Source of the DNA: Diphasiastrum complanatum
Taxonomy: Eukaryota > Streptophyta > Lycopodiopsida > Lycopodiales > Lycopodiaceae
NCBI GenBank assembly: GCA_029204225.1
Contig: CM055109.1
Span: forward strand, 19,543,783-19,607,782
DNA length: 64,000 bases
Reading direction: 5' to 3'
Shown here: positions 49,799 through 62,300 of the stretch, piece after piece
Layout: each line of letters starts with the position of its first letter
How positions within the stretch are numbered: the first letter of the stretch is position 1
Notes under the pieces: model-generated
The model's input: only the letters and a program-made list of their open reading frames with translations
What the model was told of the DNA's origin: nothing
Database searches by the model: none
Made by a program: the position numbers and the translations under genes

Positions 49799-50854
49799 CT
49801 TGTCATCTCCTGTTAGACATAACTAAATGTTCACCTCTCAGTTTAGTTGTCACTAGTTAACCATGAGCTCAAATCTGTAAGGCCCCCATTATGAGGAAAA
49901 ACCATTATTGAGCATGGTTGTTAGTATGTAGTTTAATGTGAGACCATGATGGTTATGAGATGGCTGGATTACGTAGCAGGAACTCCGAGGGGTGGAGCCC
50001 CCCCGAGAAACAGGGTGTCCAGGGGGTGGTAGCTCCCCGGCAGGGGGTTTGTGGGGCAGAGCCCCCCAACGATATGGCCTCTTCATCATTTGGCCTTTCG
50101 ACTCCTTATGCGAAAACACACTTTTGGTGTTTTGCATTCCTTGGTTGTTTGCTCTCTCTGATGGTGGTCGCCACTTTATAACCACCACATTGAGAAGCAT
50201 CCTTAAGAGTTGGAGCATTATGTTTATTGTAAATCAGTCGTCCCCAGAGTCTATTTGAGATCACCATTGAAGCCCTTCTCCAGGGTGCACGGATTGGATA
50301 GCACCATCATCTTATGTACTGGCTTTATTATTAGATTTTCAAATTCGAGTTTATTGTCTCTTGTCTATGCTGAATTCAAATTGTTAATTATAATATCTCC
50401 ATATTCCAACAAAGAAGTGAAATACTCTCTATGAAAAGTCATGTGTAAACTTGATGCACTTGTGAAAATTACAAAAAGTTATCTATCTTAGCTTTGTGGG
50501 GTTGACAAGGTTTGTTTGTCAAGCTCCTAGGTGTCATAAGTGGATAGGGCCAATTTGGCATTTATTGGTAAAAAGTCAAGTAATATATTTGACTATAACT
50601 AGATCTGATTAGTTATAGTGTTGGAAAGTTAACCTCTTAGGACCCCCATGCAACCTGGAATATCAATTGACCTCCTATTCTTGCATTATAGCAGTCAAAC
50701 ACCTTGCAAGTGCTCCTATGTCCAATTATACGTCTGGGCCCTCATATGATTATTAATTACTTTATCGGCCAAGTCCGAAATGATGAGGCATAACCAATAA
50801 CCATATACACGGGAGTGACCTGCTATCCATGCCAAGAATTATTTCGAATCCCTC
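49799..50854. other. Unassigned, with GC-rich foldback
   Basis: No gene. The stretch 49985-50078 is GC-rich and self-complementary in several places (ggggtggagcccccc; ggggcagagcccccc; agctccccggcaggggg). The remainder is AT-rich without motifs. Confidence 0.45.
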
Positions 50855-51124
50855 ATGATTGACATGGATGTAACACCAACCATCTTTTGTGACAACCTTT
50901 TAGCCCAAAAGTTGGCAACCAATCCTATATTTCATGCTAGGAGGAAGCATATTGAGGTGGCATGTCACTTTGTGAGGGAGCAAGTCATGGCAAAGGAAGT
51001 GGAGCTTCAACATGTTTTTTCAAGGGAATGTGTAGCTGATATCTTCACCAAAGCATTGGGAAAAGACTTGTTTACAAAGCATAGGACTTCACTTGGAGTA
51101 TTCTCAAAGATTGTGCTATGCTAA
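50855..51124 (+). pseudogene. Copia RNase H C-terminus
   Basis: About 85 residues match the end of Cop-A pol: TIFCDNLLAQKLATNPIFHA, KHIEVACHFVREQVMAKEVE and CVADIFTKALGKDLFTKHR. It stops at 51122, just before the polypurine tract. The rest of pol is missing upstream. Confidence 0.9.
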
Positions 51125-51130
51125 AATTAG

Positions 51131-51142
51131 TTGAAGAGGGAG
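51131..51142 (+). promoter_or_regulatory. Polypurine tract
   Basis: ttgaagagggag directly precedes the LTR start TGTGAGAAATTG, as in Cop-A. Confidence 0.85.
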
Positions 51143-51923
51143 TGTGAGAAATTGTCAACTAATTTGATGTTTTTGGTCATATTTGTTTATTTGGCAATTG
51201 AGGCCAATTTGCATGTTAGACTTAGAGTTTGACTTTTCAAAGTTATATTAGTCTAAAAGTATTTAAATTACCACTTTTAGAAAGTGAGATAAAGTAGAAG
51301 TTCGATTTTGGACACATTCAAATTTGAATGTTAGATACATTGAATCTAGTTCATATTGTAGTAGGGTTTTTGATCTAGAAGTTTCTATGGAGGGAAACCA
51401 AGCTCATTAATGAGGCATGGACCTGCTATAAATAGATCTAAACTCGTGGGAGAAATGATTATTCTCTCTCTCATCTCATTTCATGCTTATACATGAGTTA
51501 TCTTGGGTTCATCTATCCATTGGTGCACTATATTGATGATATCTTGTAATCTTGTGTGTAGAATGCATTGTTTTGTTATATTTAAATCCACACGTGTGAA
51601 ATACAGTAGCTTACTGTTTTTGTGTGGACAACAGCTTCATTTTATCATAAATTTGAAGTTTGATCAAGATTTTGTTGAGTTTGCATCTCTTTCATTAAGT
51701 AGATGTTGTTTTTCTATATTGCAAATGGTGTAAATTGTTTTGTCTTTCTAAACCAAAGATCAATAGATGATTTTTGATCTTAGTGATTCACAAAATCTTC
51801 ACACTATTTGCATTTGGTTAGTGTTTTGATCAAACTAGACTTGCCTAACATTTGTTGATGGTGCACTGAATTGTTGGACTAGATCTAACCTTTTGAATCA
51901 TCTTTGAATCTAAAATTTTCACA
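51143..51923 (+). repeat. LTR-F, shared between two internal regions
   Basis: 781 bp from TGTGAGAAATTG to AAAATTTTCACA. On its left is a 3' internal end (RNase H, polypurine tract); on its right a primer site, leader and gag start. One LTR therefore serves as 3' LTR of one element and 5' LTR of another, as produced by recombination between elements or LTRs. A CACGTG palindrome (cacacgtgtgaaa) lies near 51590. Confidence 0.85.
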
Positions 51924-51936
51924 TGGTATCAAGAGC
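51924..51936 (+). promoter_or_regulatory. LTR-F primer-binding site
   Basis: TGGTATCAAGAGC follows the LTR; one extra A relative to the usual TGGTATCAGAGC. Confidence 0.8.
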
Positions 51937-52715
51937 TAGCTGATGGCCAGAAATTGTAAATTTTCTAATTTTAGTAGAGATTTGAGAACGACCTTAATTC
52001 TAGCATGCTTTTATGCATTTGGATTGGTCGAATTATTAGTAACACTTTGATGTGAGTGTATCTTGAGGATCAAAAGGCATTTTCAGATCAATTGCAGATG
52101 AGATCAAATATATCTTGTTTCATTCATCAAAGAAAACTCTTTATTTTTTGGAGAGGTTGAGTACATTCAAGCTAACAATTGTTGTTTCTAGCTTCTAATT
52201 GACAATCTCCCTTGTGGATGAGCTAAGCTCCTCTTGTGGATGAAAATTCTCCTTAAGTGGATGAAAAGTCTTCTTATGGCTGAGCCTAGATCCCCTTCTA
52301 ATGAAATACTTCATTTGAGGCTGAACCTTCTCTCCTTGTGGAATTTTTGCTTGCCATTTGTGGATGAATACAACAAGCTCTTTTTGTGCATGAGCAAGAT
52401 TGTTAACTATTTGCATGTTTCTTTTATACAGTTGATTCAATGTATTAAGTTCTTTAAGTGATTGATTGAAGCTCTTGTTGGAAAGATTCAACCTAGGCAA
52501 GAGTATTCTCAATACTTTGTTCATACTTTCTTCTATTGAGAACTATATGTTAATCAAGTTTCTTCAAAATCTTACGTGCTAGTCAACTAGTTACAAAGAG
52601 AGATAGTATTGAGAGGTTCTAAATCTTTGTGATTTCACTTTATCTTCATTTTTAGAGGAAAGTGAGTGCTTAGTGCATTAGAATAGGTCCAAAAGAAAGA
52701 CTAATCATTTGCATC
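51937..52715 (+). other. LTR-F leader
   Basis: Non-coding, with recurring ttgtggatga and ttctccttaagtggatgaaa motifs at 52200-52400 that match the Cop-A leader. Confidence 0.6.
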
Positions 52716-54060
52716 ATGGCTACAAATAGTGAAATCATGCTAGAAAACAATAATAGACTCAACTCAACAAACCATGCAACTTAAAAAGTAAGGATGAAAT
52801 CCTTGTTGGAGTTAAATGAACTAATTGTTGGATTTATTGTCTCTAGTCACCTAAATCCCATTTTAATCTGCCTCCATTCATGCTGCATATTTACTCACGT
52901 TGTCGCGCAGTCTGCATATTCACATGCAAATTTTCATAGGCGATGAAAAGACGAAAAGCAAAGGCTAACGTCACACCCTCTTCACGCTCATGCAGCTGCG
53001 CTAACAGACTGGACGATGACTGCAGCCACCCACGATCTCCTACAGACATCACATCCACCTTGTACTTTCTTCATCTGCACACCTGTAACATTATGTATAT
53101 ATTGAATACCATTTGCGTATTCATCAACAAGTTAGTGAGCAAGAGAGAACGAAGAAGAGAAGCTTATCAGAGATAGACAAAAGTAGATGCTTTGTGCATT
53201 GATTCTTTAATTTGTCAGCAATAAGGTTTCACTCCTTTACAGTTTGAATGAGCTTTGTAGGGCATGCGGTTTCGTCCGCTACTGTCTTGTGCTCTACCGC
53301 ATTATTGACATATATACTTGATATACTTAATCTGATACAGTTCTTTGTTCAACGTTCAGATTTGTGTTAATAGTGCTATGCTTATTATTCATTTTGTCTG
53401 ATCTTTCTAGTTGCTATTTCTGGTAATAGATGACTAACATTTAGTCTTGTTTTTTGCGAATGTTTCACGACTTATTATTTGTCCAGCTGTCTAGCTCTTC
53501 GCAAATCATTTGCGACACATAATTTGTCTAGATATTTGTGACAAATTATTCTTCTGGCGCTTCGTTTAATAATGTTTGGCTACGTAATCAAGAACGACCG
53601 TGATTTCCATCACTAACATTCTGTTCATTCTGATAGGCGTAGTCATGCTTTCGAAGAGAGTCGAATAGCTTGTTCCACTGTGCACAAACAATTTTTGTTC
53701 GAGTTCGTTTCTCATTCGTGTTTCGTTTCTCGTTCGTGTTCGTCTTATCCCTCTGAGCTAAATTTTTCGTTCTAACATATGACACCTTTCTCAACTCTTG
53801 TTACTCTCCCTCTCTCCAACATGGTATCAGAGCTATTTTCATAGCTTGATAAGCTTTCACAGTACAAGACTCTACTAGCCGACCCCTCTGAGCTAAATTT
53901 TTCGTTTCTAACATACGACACCTTTCTCAACTCTCGTTACTCTCCCTCTCTCCAACACTAATGGACATTGTTGCAAGTGTGGAAGAAACACCTCTAGTGA
54001 TTCAAGAGATTGAACAATCAAAACAATCTAAGGGATCAACATATGGAAGTATTATTAAAT
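52716..54060 (+). pseudogene. Copia gag start, split by the LTR-D insertion
   Basis: ATG 52716 opens SEIMLENNNRLNSTNHAT, a stop where Trp is expected, then KVRMKSLLELNELI up to 52825. After the insertion the frame resumes at 53958 (LMDIVASVEETPLVIQEIEQ) and fades by about 54060. The five bases CTAAT occur on both sides of the insertion, so the original gag reads straight through. Confidence 0.85.
52826..53957 (+). mobile_element. LTR-D insertion: full LTR plus truncated second LTR
   Basis: A complete LTR runs from TGTTGG (52826) to CCAACA (about 53821), with perfect 6-bp inverted ends. It is followed by the primer site TGGTATCAGAGC and about 60 bp of internal sequence, then a second copy of only the last ~74 bp of the LTR (53884-53957). 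The flanking target duplication CTAAT (52821-52825 and 53958-53962) is exact. The whole internal coding region and most of the second LTR were deleted after insertion. Confidence 0.9.
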
Positions 54061-54450
54061 CAAGTAAAGCTTGGTCTTCATTGAATTTGGGCTTTTAGCC
54101 AGAACCTTTTTCAAGGGAAAATAAAGAGAAGAAGCCAGAGGTGAGACGATTTCTAAGCGGACCAGTTATTTCAATCTATATGCAATTTTGAAAGAGAAAA
54201 AGATTGAGAGCATAGTTCTGTTCTTCTTAGGAAAGGTTTCATGGTGGTGGCATGATTTGCAACATAAACCCACCAAAGGGTAAAAAATCATGGAAGCATT
54301 CATAAAATGGTTTGTGGCTGTGGACGATTCAAACTCTTACCAAATATTTGTTAGTTGCAAAATGAGTACTCGGAGATTAGACTCTTACTTGCAAGAATTT
54401 ATGGATTGATGGAACAAAATTTTGTCATTCGATGCTTGACTTAATTGCTA
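54061..54450 (+). pseudogene. Possible Ty3-type gag remnant
   Basis: One frame gives KIESIVLFFLGKVSWWWHDL, a stop, IMEAFIKWFVAVDDSNSYQI and TRRLDSYLQEFMD, which fits the ...A..WW..L...W..F...F...Y...F pattern of retrotransposon gag capsid domains. It is short and broken. Confidence 0.4.
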
Positions 54451-55734
54451 GCAAATCTGTAAGTAGGTAGGCGTAGGCACCATACCCTCAAGAGCTGCAT
54501 TATCATTTGCCATTATTGGTTACCTAAAACAAAAAATGGGATTAATTAGTTGACAAACCCAAAATCTTCAACTAAAAAGGTGAAGATATACTAGACCTTC
54601 ATTACTAGCTGATTTCATCTCAGCACTTCATTAAGCTAATTTCATTCAATCAGTAAATGAAAATTTTGAAGAATTTTGAACTTTCACGGATCATTCAAAT
54701 TGTGAAAATTGATTAAAAGAGTCGATTATTCAGTTTCACAAGTGCCATCCCATTTCGAACTTATTTTGAAACATCCGAAATGCATCAGACTTGACATGCA
54801 TTGATTTTTCCGAAAAAAAAAAAAGTTCGTAAATTGCCTAGTAACTAGAAAATCAGCTTTTTGACTAGTTTTTTTAAAAAATAACATCCATGGTGAAATA
54901 CTCAGATCAACCTACTATACCATCTTGTACCATGCATACAGGTTCATCCAATATTTTCAACACTGGAAAAGCACTCTACTACTTTACAAGCATGCATGCA
55001 ATTAGAACAATTAAAAAAAAATTCAATTTTACACTAAAAATTGCCAAACTTTTGACGGCCATAACTTTTGCTACAAGACTTTGATTTGGTTGTTGTAAAG
55101 CACAATATAGAGGGAGAGGACTAGGTGAGATTATCAAAAATCCAACTCCAGCCCAATATGCATCCAATCAGAGGTTACAAGCACTCTTCTAAGGTTCATT
55201 ATAGGGGCACAGAGGCTTCCAACAGGTCCATAAAGGAATCATATGCTCAGATCATGCAAAAATTGTGTTTATGGAGTCCTTCAACAAGCAAAACTTCAAG
55301 ATAATGGTGCCTAAGCCCCCCAACTCCAAATTGGGTGCATGATGGTTCAAATCAGAGGAAATAATCATATATTTTAGCTTGTAAAAAGGTACAATTGATA
55401 TAGACCACCTATTGTAAGTTATTCAAGCTCAAAAAACCGCAAAAATACACTATTTTTTGACTTTTTGAGACTCTTAATGGTGTCCAATCCTAACCAAACT
55501 TTGTGACTCCAAGGTATGTCTATGGAAGTTGAGAACAGAGAGAATGAAGAGAATGAGAGGGAATGAAAAATGACAAGAAGTTCATAAACTACATGGATTA
55601 GTTAACTATAGTTCACAAACATTGAATCCAAATTAATCTCAAGTGTACAATACGGGTAGCAAAGGAGTATTTGGGAAGTAACTGTGGTCCAATCACAATC
55701 GTTTGTTCTGCCCGACGGGATTTTTGAAAATCAC
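54451..55734. other. Unassigned AT-rich region
   Basis: I found no gene or recognisable repeat here. The part from about 55550 may belong to the LTR-E copy that is clear from 55735 on. Confidence 0.35.
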
Positions 55735-55993
55735 CAAAATTTGGCCAAGAAATTCTCTCTCTAACTCGTGTTGAAGCTAATGCTAATACACTGAAATCTT
55801 GTACTCTTACTCATTATTGATTAGTTGCTATCATATTCTGATGCTTAGCATGCTAGATTGTGGTTAAGCCATTTCTTCTAAACTAGATCTTGCTAATCAA
55901 TCTAGAATCAGGTTACTCTACTGATCACAAAGCTTAATTAGATCCATCATACTTGTGGACATTCCCCACATGTGTGAATTTTGGAAATTTTGT
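55735..55993 (+). repeat. LTR-E, second copy (3' part)
   Basis: Inverted relative to, and clearly homologous with, 5274-5520. It ends GGAAATTTTGTCA at 55993, followed by caagtcagcttgg instead of a primer site, so it is a 3' or solo LTR. It has only a short AG/CT run (ttctctctctaac) where the other copy has 179 bp. Confidence 0.8.
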
Positions 55994-56188
55994 CACAAGT
56001 CAGCTTGGATCAACTTACGTGGTAATTCTTAGGCATATTATTAGGTTCTTTTAGTAAGCTGTAAGGTCTTTAGACCACAGGTCGAGCTGTTCCAAAGATT
56101 CAGAAAGGCTCTCCTAGAAGTGCAGATATCTCTTAAATGCTTTGAGGCATTGAAGCTTTATTTTGTTCGGTGTATCTCAACAAGTGAT
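55994..56188. other. Spacer between LTR-E copy and T4
   Basis: Nothing recognised. Confidence 0.35.
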
Positions 56189-57851
56189 TTAGATCAACAA
56201 ATAAGTTGTTTGATGAATTATAGGATATTGATGATTTAAGTGATATGTCCTAGGGATTGGGACTTTTCTAATTCGAACTTGCTTAAAAGCTTCTCTAATT
56301 AGTTTAAATATTGTTGCATATGCTTTCCTGCTAATATCTACAAAATCACAAGCACCCTGAACTATAGTCTTATCTAAAAAAATTTGAATGTCCACCATCA
56401 AAGACTCTATTATTTTATACTTTACATTTGAATTTCTATTGTTCATCATGATACACTCAGTGGATTTGCTTGCCAATATTGAGCCCAACGAGATTCCTAC
56501 TGAAGCATTGTCCTTAATATTTCGAGAAGCTACTAATGCAGATATGCAAAAAAACAGATAGTTAGCAGAATATCACCATAGTTGAAATTAAATCCAAATG
56601 TCATTGATCAAGTTACAAAAATCATAATATACTTACTTGAATGCACAAATCCTTCTATTTAGATAACCTCCTTTTGAAAGCGTTTGAATATCCTTGCAAC
56701 TTTACCGCTTTTGCTTCTTACTTCCAGCCTTCTTCTTAGCCAATTCCACAGTGATTGTAAGTTTTTAAATCTAATAGATTGTAAGATTGATTGCATTTGC
56801 TCTAGTTCTGATTGTATTTGCTCTAGGTCTGATTTGATATTGATTGTTATCTTTTGTTATGATTCATTATTATTTTTAAGTTGTTCATTTTTCTCTAACA
56901 TCTTTTGGAGAAGACAATCTCTATTCTGACAATAAGAGGATATATGTATTAACTCACCTTCCAAAATGTAAATTTTATACATATAAAGTTGTTTTCCATG
57001 GTTCTGCAATCTCTCACAATATCCTAGTAATTTAGTATGCCCATTGCATATCCATGTAACTAAATGAGTTATTGAGGAGAATGTGGGATGTGTCAAAGTG
57101 CTTGGATCTTGTGGATATAATGTTCCATCTGTCCACAAATCCAAGTTCTAATTTTCTTCTGCCCTATAATGATAACGATCCTCACAGTAGATATTTAAAT
57201 TCCTTTGCCTCATCTTCTCTGCAAAGGTGCCAAATCAATAGGGATATCCACATGTAGATGATACAACGTCATCATCAAAAAAACAATAGAGTAATCAGAT
57301 GCATCAAAGTACTATGAACAATTTTTTTGCAGCAAAACAAAATACTCATCTTTGATTATATTATATACTCTGTATGATCAATCCAATCTCCATGCTTGTC
57401 TGCTTGATTCAAATTTGGAGATGCCGCTCATTTTTTCATTCTAGTAGGTAGTTCGAGCTCATATTTTCATTAAAATGTGAAGGCGGTGTTTATATTTGGA
57501 GATGGCGCCCATATTTTCATTCTCGTGGAAGGAATGCATATTCATACATTTTGCTATTTTTCCTGATTCGAATTTGGGGATGGCGGTCATATTCTGGATC
57601 TAATGAAAAGATTGCCCTCTTCATAACCGATGGAGAGAATATTTTTGAGTTTAGAAAAGTTAAACTGTGAACAGTTTACAGTTCTTAACTATGACTATAG
57701 ACACTATGGTTAGATCATTGGGAGTTGGGGAGGCCTCGAGAGTGGTGGGGGCAAGCAAATAAACAATATTGTTTTTTGGATTTTGATATTTTTCTATATC
57801 CTACATGGCATTCCTTAAAGGGTCTTTTTGATATTGAGAACTCCTCTAATG
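56189..57851 (-). pseudogene. T4: 5' half of a T element
   Basis: In minus sense it starts CATTAGAGGAGTT at 57851, then a UTR with three copies of a ggagatggcg-type motif. Exon 1 opens MMTLYHLHVDIPIDLAPLQR, with DLWTDGTLYPQDP and HPTFSSITHLVTWICNGHTK, and ends GCATTCAA|gtaagt at 56637. Exon 2 (from 56543) has SLGSILASKSTECIMM and GACDFVDISRKAYATIFKLI, then is lost at about 56230. The intron 1 acceptor is tttgcat instead of tttgcag, so splicing at the family site would fail. There are frameshifts in exon 1 around 57170. Confidence 0.6.
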
Positions 57852-58679
57852 TCTTGAATCTTGTAAGAGCAAGTATGAGATATTTTCTCATAGTGTGAAA
57901 AATCTTGTTTCTCATTTTGCGAGGCGATTTGTAAACTTATCATGAGATTAAGTGAAGCATTCAAAAAGAACACTTACATCCCTAAGTAAGCATGTATTCT
58001 CAATAAGATCAAGATAGTTGTTGACTTGAAGATTAAATCCATCATGGAAAAAGTTCATAGTATGTGGACTAGTCAAGCTAGTTTGCAATCAATCAACACT
58101 CTTGTCCATTTTGTGATCTTGATCTTCATGGTCATCATGAGGCATGGAGGCCTCGGATTTATCTCCTTATGGTGAAACTATTTTATTGGAAGTGGAGAGG
58201 GAACACAAGGGAATGGTGGAAAATTGGTGGAATGCTCCTCAAAGGAGTTGGCAATTGATTTCTACCAAAGAAATCCTATCATGGATTTGGTAAGTGTGCT
58301 TGGATGGTCTTCACATCACATTCATACAAAAGGATCCACTCAACAAGTTTCACAAGTTTCCTATTTGATCTAGTCTCACCAAGCTAGTTTTGAGAAGGTG
58401 TGTAAAAAATTGGCAAAATCTAGCTTGAATATCTTACAATTTCTTGTAAGAATGAAAATCTCACACATGTGGAGCATGCTACCCTATGTGGAAAATAGTC
58501 ATAATCATATTAGATCTATGTTGAGTTAGGGATACTTCAAATTTTGTGGACATCTATCCACATGTTAGTAGGAGATAGGGCCAATATTGACTTTAGAGGC
58601 AAAATGGGCAAGTACACATGTAAAGTCATGATTAGGCCTAAAGTAGGATTTGATGTGGCTCAAACTAGGTTAAGCTTGT
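57852..58679. other. Unassigned, with traces of a copia 3' end
   Basis: There is no intact gene. Around 58255-58330 a frame with STKEILSWIW and DGLHITF resembles the copia RNase H stretch TKEILWIKR...DLHL. At 58399 TGTGTAAAAAATTGGC could be an LTR start. This would be an old copia into which Cop-A inserted. Confidence 0.35.
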
Positions 58680-59334
58680 TGTGAAAAATACAGATCCTAA
58701 GTGGATCTAAACTCCAAGATCATTGGCTTGAATGCTTGCACTCCAAACTACATAAGCTAGGAATTGGCAACACATTCTATGCTACCTAGAATGCAAAGAA
58801 CTTGATCAAAAAGCATTTATCACAAATGGAAACTTCCATAAACATCAAGTGCGGCCCAAAATAGCATTATACAGTCCATAATACATCAGCCTATCACTTT
58901 TGGAAAGCACCTAAGATCATACACAATAGCTTGAAGACAATACACACAACAATGCTCTCAATGGAGGAAGAAACAATGACAATGATCTATTGATCTCAAT
59001 GAAGCATACAAAAGGTTTCTCCAACCTGTTCTCCACGACTTCCCTACTATTTATGGATGAGGAAGATGACTCTCTCTCCTCTCTCTAGAAGGTACTTGAC
59101 CCTAGATATTCCCTATATAGGAAAAATAGCTAAAAATGGCTTATATGACCAAAATACATCAAAATGGTCTCATTTTGAAGGGTATGAAGTTTGACACTTC
59201 ATCATACTGAAAAAATACAGTAAATAAAAACATTGTGGCCTGGTTCACACGTGCAAAACTCCAGAACCAAAACTATTTACAATTTTAGCCAATTTAGGTC
59301 TCAAACTAGCTAGGAAATGTTGACAATTTTCACA
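58680..59334 (-). repeat. Cop-A 3' LTR (second copy), 655 bp
   Basis: From TGTGAAAATTG (59334, minus sense) to TTTTTCACA (58680). Its CACGTG site reads TTTTGCACGTGTGAA and is no longer a full palindrome. The five bases beyond it are cttgt. The 5' LTR lies beyond 64000. Confidence 0.95.
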
Positions 59335-62300
59335 CTCCCTCTTCAACATTGGATGCTAGTTTCAACATAGTCTTTGAGCACATTCCAAGATTAGATCTAT
59401 GCATTAAATATAGGTCCTTTCCCAATGGTTTGGTGAAGATATCAGCCACACACTCCTTTGAAGAGACATGTTGAAGCTCCACCTCTTTGGCAATGACTTG
59501 ATCTCTCACAAAATGGTGAGCAATCTCAATGTGCTTGCTCCTTGCATGAAAAACAGGATTGCTTGCCAAGCTTTGGGCTGAAAGGTTATCACAAAGTATG
59601 ATTGGAGTCTTCTCTGGTTCCAGCAAGTGAAGATCCAATAACATCCTCTTGATCCAAAGAATCTCCTTGGTGCATGTTGTTAATGCCTTGTACTCGGCTT
59701 CGGTGGAAGATAGAGAGATAGTTGGTTGCTCCTTTGATAGCCATGAGACCACTCCATCTCCAAGATAGATTGCAAAGGCACTTGTTGACTTCCTATCCAT
59801 TTGATCACCTGCAAAATCTGAATCTGAAAATCCACAAAGGTTAGGTGTAGTACCTCCATACAAGATGCCAAAATCTCTAGATCCCGAGATGTATCTAAGT
59901 ACTCTCTTTCCTAGCTTCCAATGAGCCTCACTAGGATCTTGCATAAATTGACTTAGTTTACCAACCACAAAGCTTAGATCAGGTCTTGTGATGGTTAACC
60001 ATATAAGAGATCCTATTAGCTTTCTATAGAGAGTAATGTCCTTGAAGGATCTTTCATTACTTCTTGTAGTTAGCTTTACATTTGATTCCATAGGAGTAGA
60101 AACAACTTTACAATCTTCCATATGAAACCTTTTTAGAATAGAGTTAACATACTTTTCTTGACATATGAATGTAGATTTAGAAGTTCTAATAATCTCTATT
60201 CCTAAGATATAATGAAGTTTACCAAGATCTTGAATTTCAAACTCTCTTTTGAGTGCCATCTTGATTTCATCTATATCTAGATTGTTACCACCACTTAAGA
60301 TAATGTCATCAACATAGATCAAAAGTAAAGTGATATCATTTTCATTCAATCTAAAGTAGAGAGAATGATCATACTCACTCATAACAAAGTTTTGAGAAAG
60401 TAAGAAGGAATTGAGCTTAGCATACCAACTCCTTGGTGCTTGCTTTAGCCCATACAAACTCTTTTGGAGATAGCACACATGATTAGGCTCATCATGTGAA
60501 ACATAGCCCTCGGGTTGCTCCATGTAAATATCTTCTTCAAGATCACCATTCAAGAAGGCATTAGTAACATCCATTTGCCACATATCCCAATCATAAAGAG
60601 TTGCAAGAGAGATTAGGATTCGAATAGTTACCATCTTTGCCACGGGTGCAAAGGTCTCATCATAGTCAATACCATATTCTTGAGCATACCCCTTTGCCAC
60701 CAACCTTGCCTTGTACTTGTTGATTGATCCATCTTGATTTGTCTTGATCTTGAAGATCCACTTACAACCAATTGCCTTCTTGTCCTTTGGAAGCTTTACC
60801 AACCTCCATGTGTTGCTTTTGATGAGTGCTTGATGCTCATGATCCATGGCTTGGATCCATTCCTTCTTTTGAATTGCTTCACCTACACAAGTTGGTTCAT
60901 CAAAAGAGGTAAGAAAAGCAAAGTTAGAGTTGTCCACCACTTGCTTTCCTTTTTCATCATAGGTTAGCCTTGATGGCTTAGCCCTTTGCCTTTGAGTCTT
61001 CCTTGAAGTTTGCTTTGGAGTGGCATCTCCATCTTCATCCAAGACATCTTGCACATCATGATGATTAGTAGGCACATCAACATCAACATCAACAACATTG
61101 GAAACATTCTCTTCATGAAAGATGACATCCCTACTTATGACAACTTTCTTTGTAGAAGGAATGTACACTTTGTAAGCCTTGCTTACTTCACTATAGCCAA
61201 CAAACACACCCTTCTTTGATGAAGGATCTTCTTTAGTTCTATCATCAAGTGTGATATTGACAAAACATGTACATCCAAAGATCCTACAATGCTTGACACT
61301 CGGCCTTCTACCATAAAGAACCTCATGAGGAGTTTTACCATCCAAGGAAGCACTTGTCCATCTATTACATAGATAGTTAGCACATGCTAAAGCTTCCCCC
61401 CAAAAAGACTTAGCAAGATTAGCATGTAGTCTCATTGCCTTGGCACATTCACAAAGGGTTCTATTCTTCCTCTCGACCACTCCATTCTGTTGTGGAGTCC
61501 TAGGACTAGACATCTCCCTCTTAATCCCATGTGCTATACAAAAGTCTTTGAACCTATTTGAGGTGTATTCCCCTCCATTATCAGATCTTAAGCATTTGAT
61601 CTTTGTATTGAATTGGTTTTCCATTTCATTCTTGAACTTGACAAATGCAGCAAACACTTCATCCTTACTTTTAAGAAGATAGATCCAAGTATACCTACTA
61701 AAGTCATCAATGAAAGTTGCATACATCTTTGCCCCACCATTGCTAGTTGTACTAGAAGAATGAATATCAGAATGCACAAGTTGAAAAGCTTCTTTAGATC
61801 TAGAAGTAGATCTAGAATAAGCAAGTCTATGAGATTTGGACAAGGCACAATGTTCACAAACACTATTGTTTGCAACAAGACTTTTAGGGAGACCAAGAAC
61901 AAGCTCTTTCTTTGCCATTACCTCCAAAGATTTGAAGTTGGGATGGCCCAACCTCTTGTGCCAAACTTCTTGGTTTGTCAATTGCTCCCTAGCCATACAT
62001 CCTTCATGATTAGAGATCACACATGCATCAAGCTTGAAAAGTTTACCATGCCTCCTACCTTGAGCAATCAAGGATCCACATTTACTTATCAAACATGCAT
62101 CTCCAATGAACTCCACATCAAGTCCTTTGTCAATCATTTGACTTACACTAAGCAAATTCTTAGTGATTGAAGGAATGTACAAAACATTTTCAAGATTTGC
62201 TTTCCTATTTGTTGAAAGGGAAATAGGAATAGTGCCTATGCCTTTGATGTCACATTGACCATCATTTGCAGTGTAGATGATGTTACCTTCTCCCTCATAA

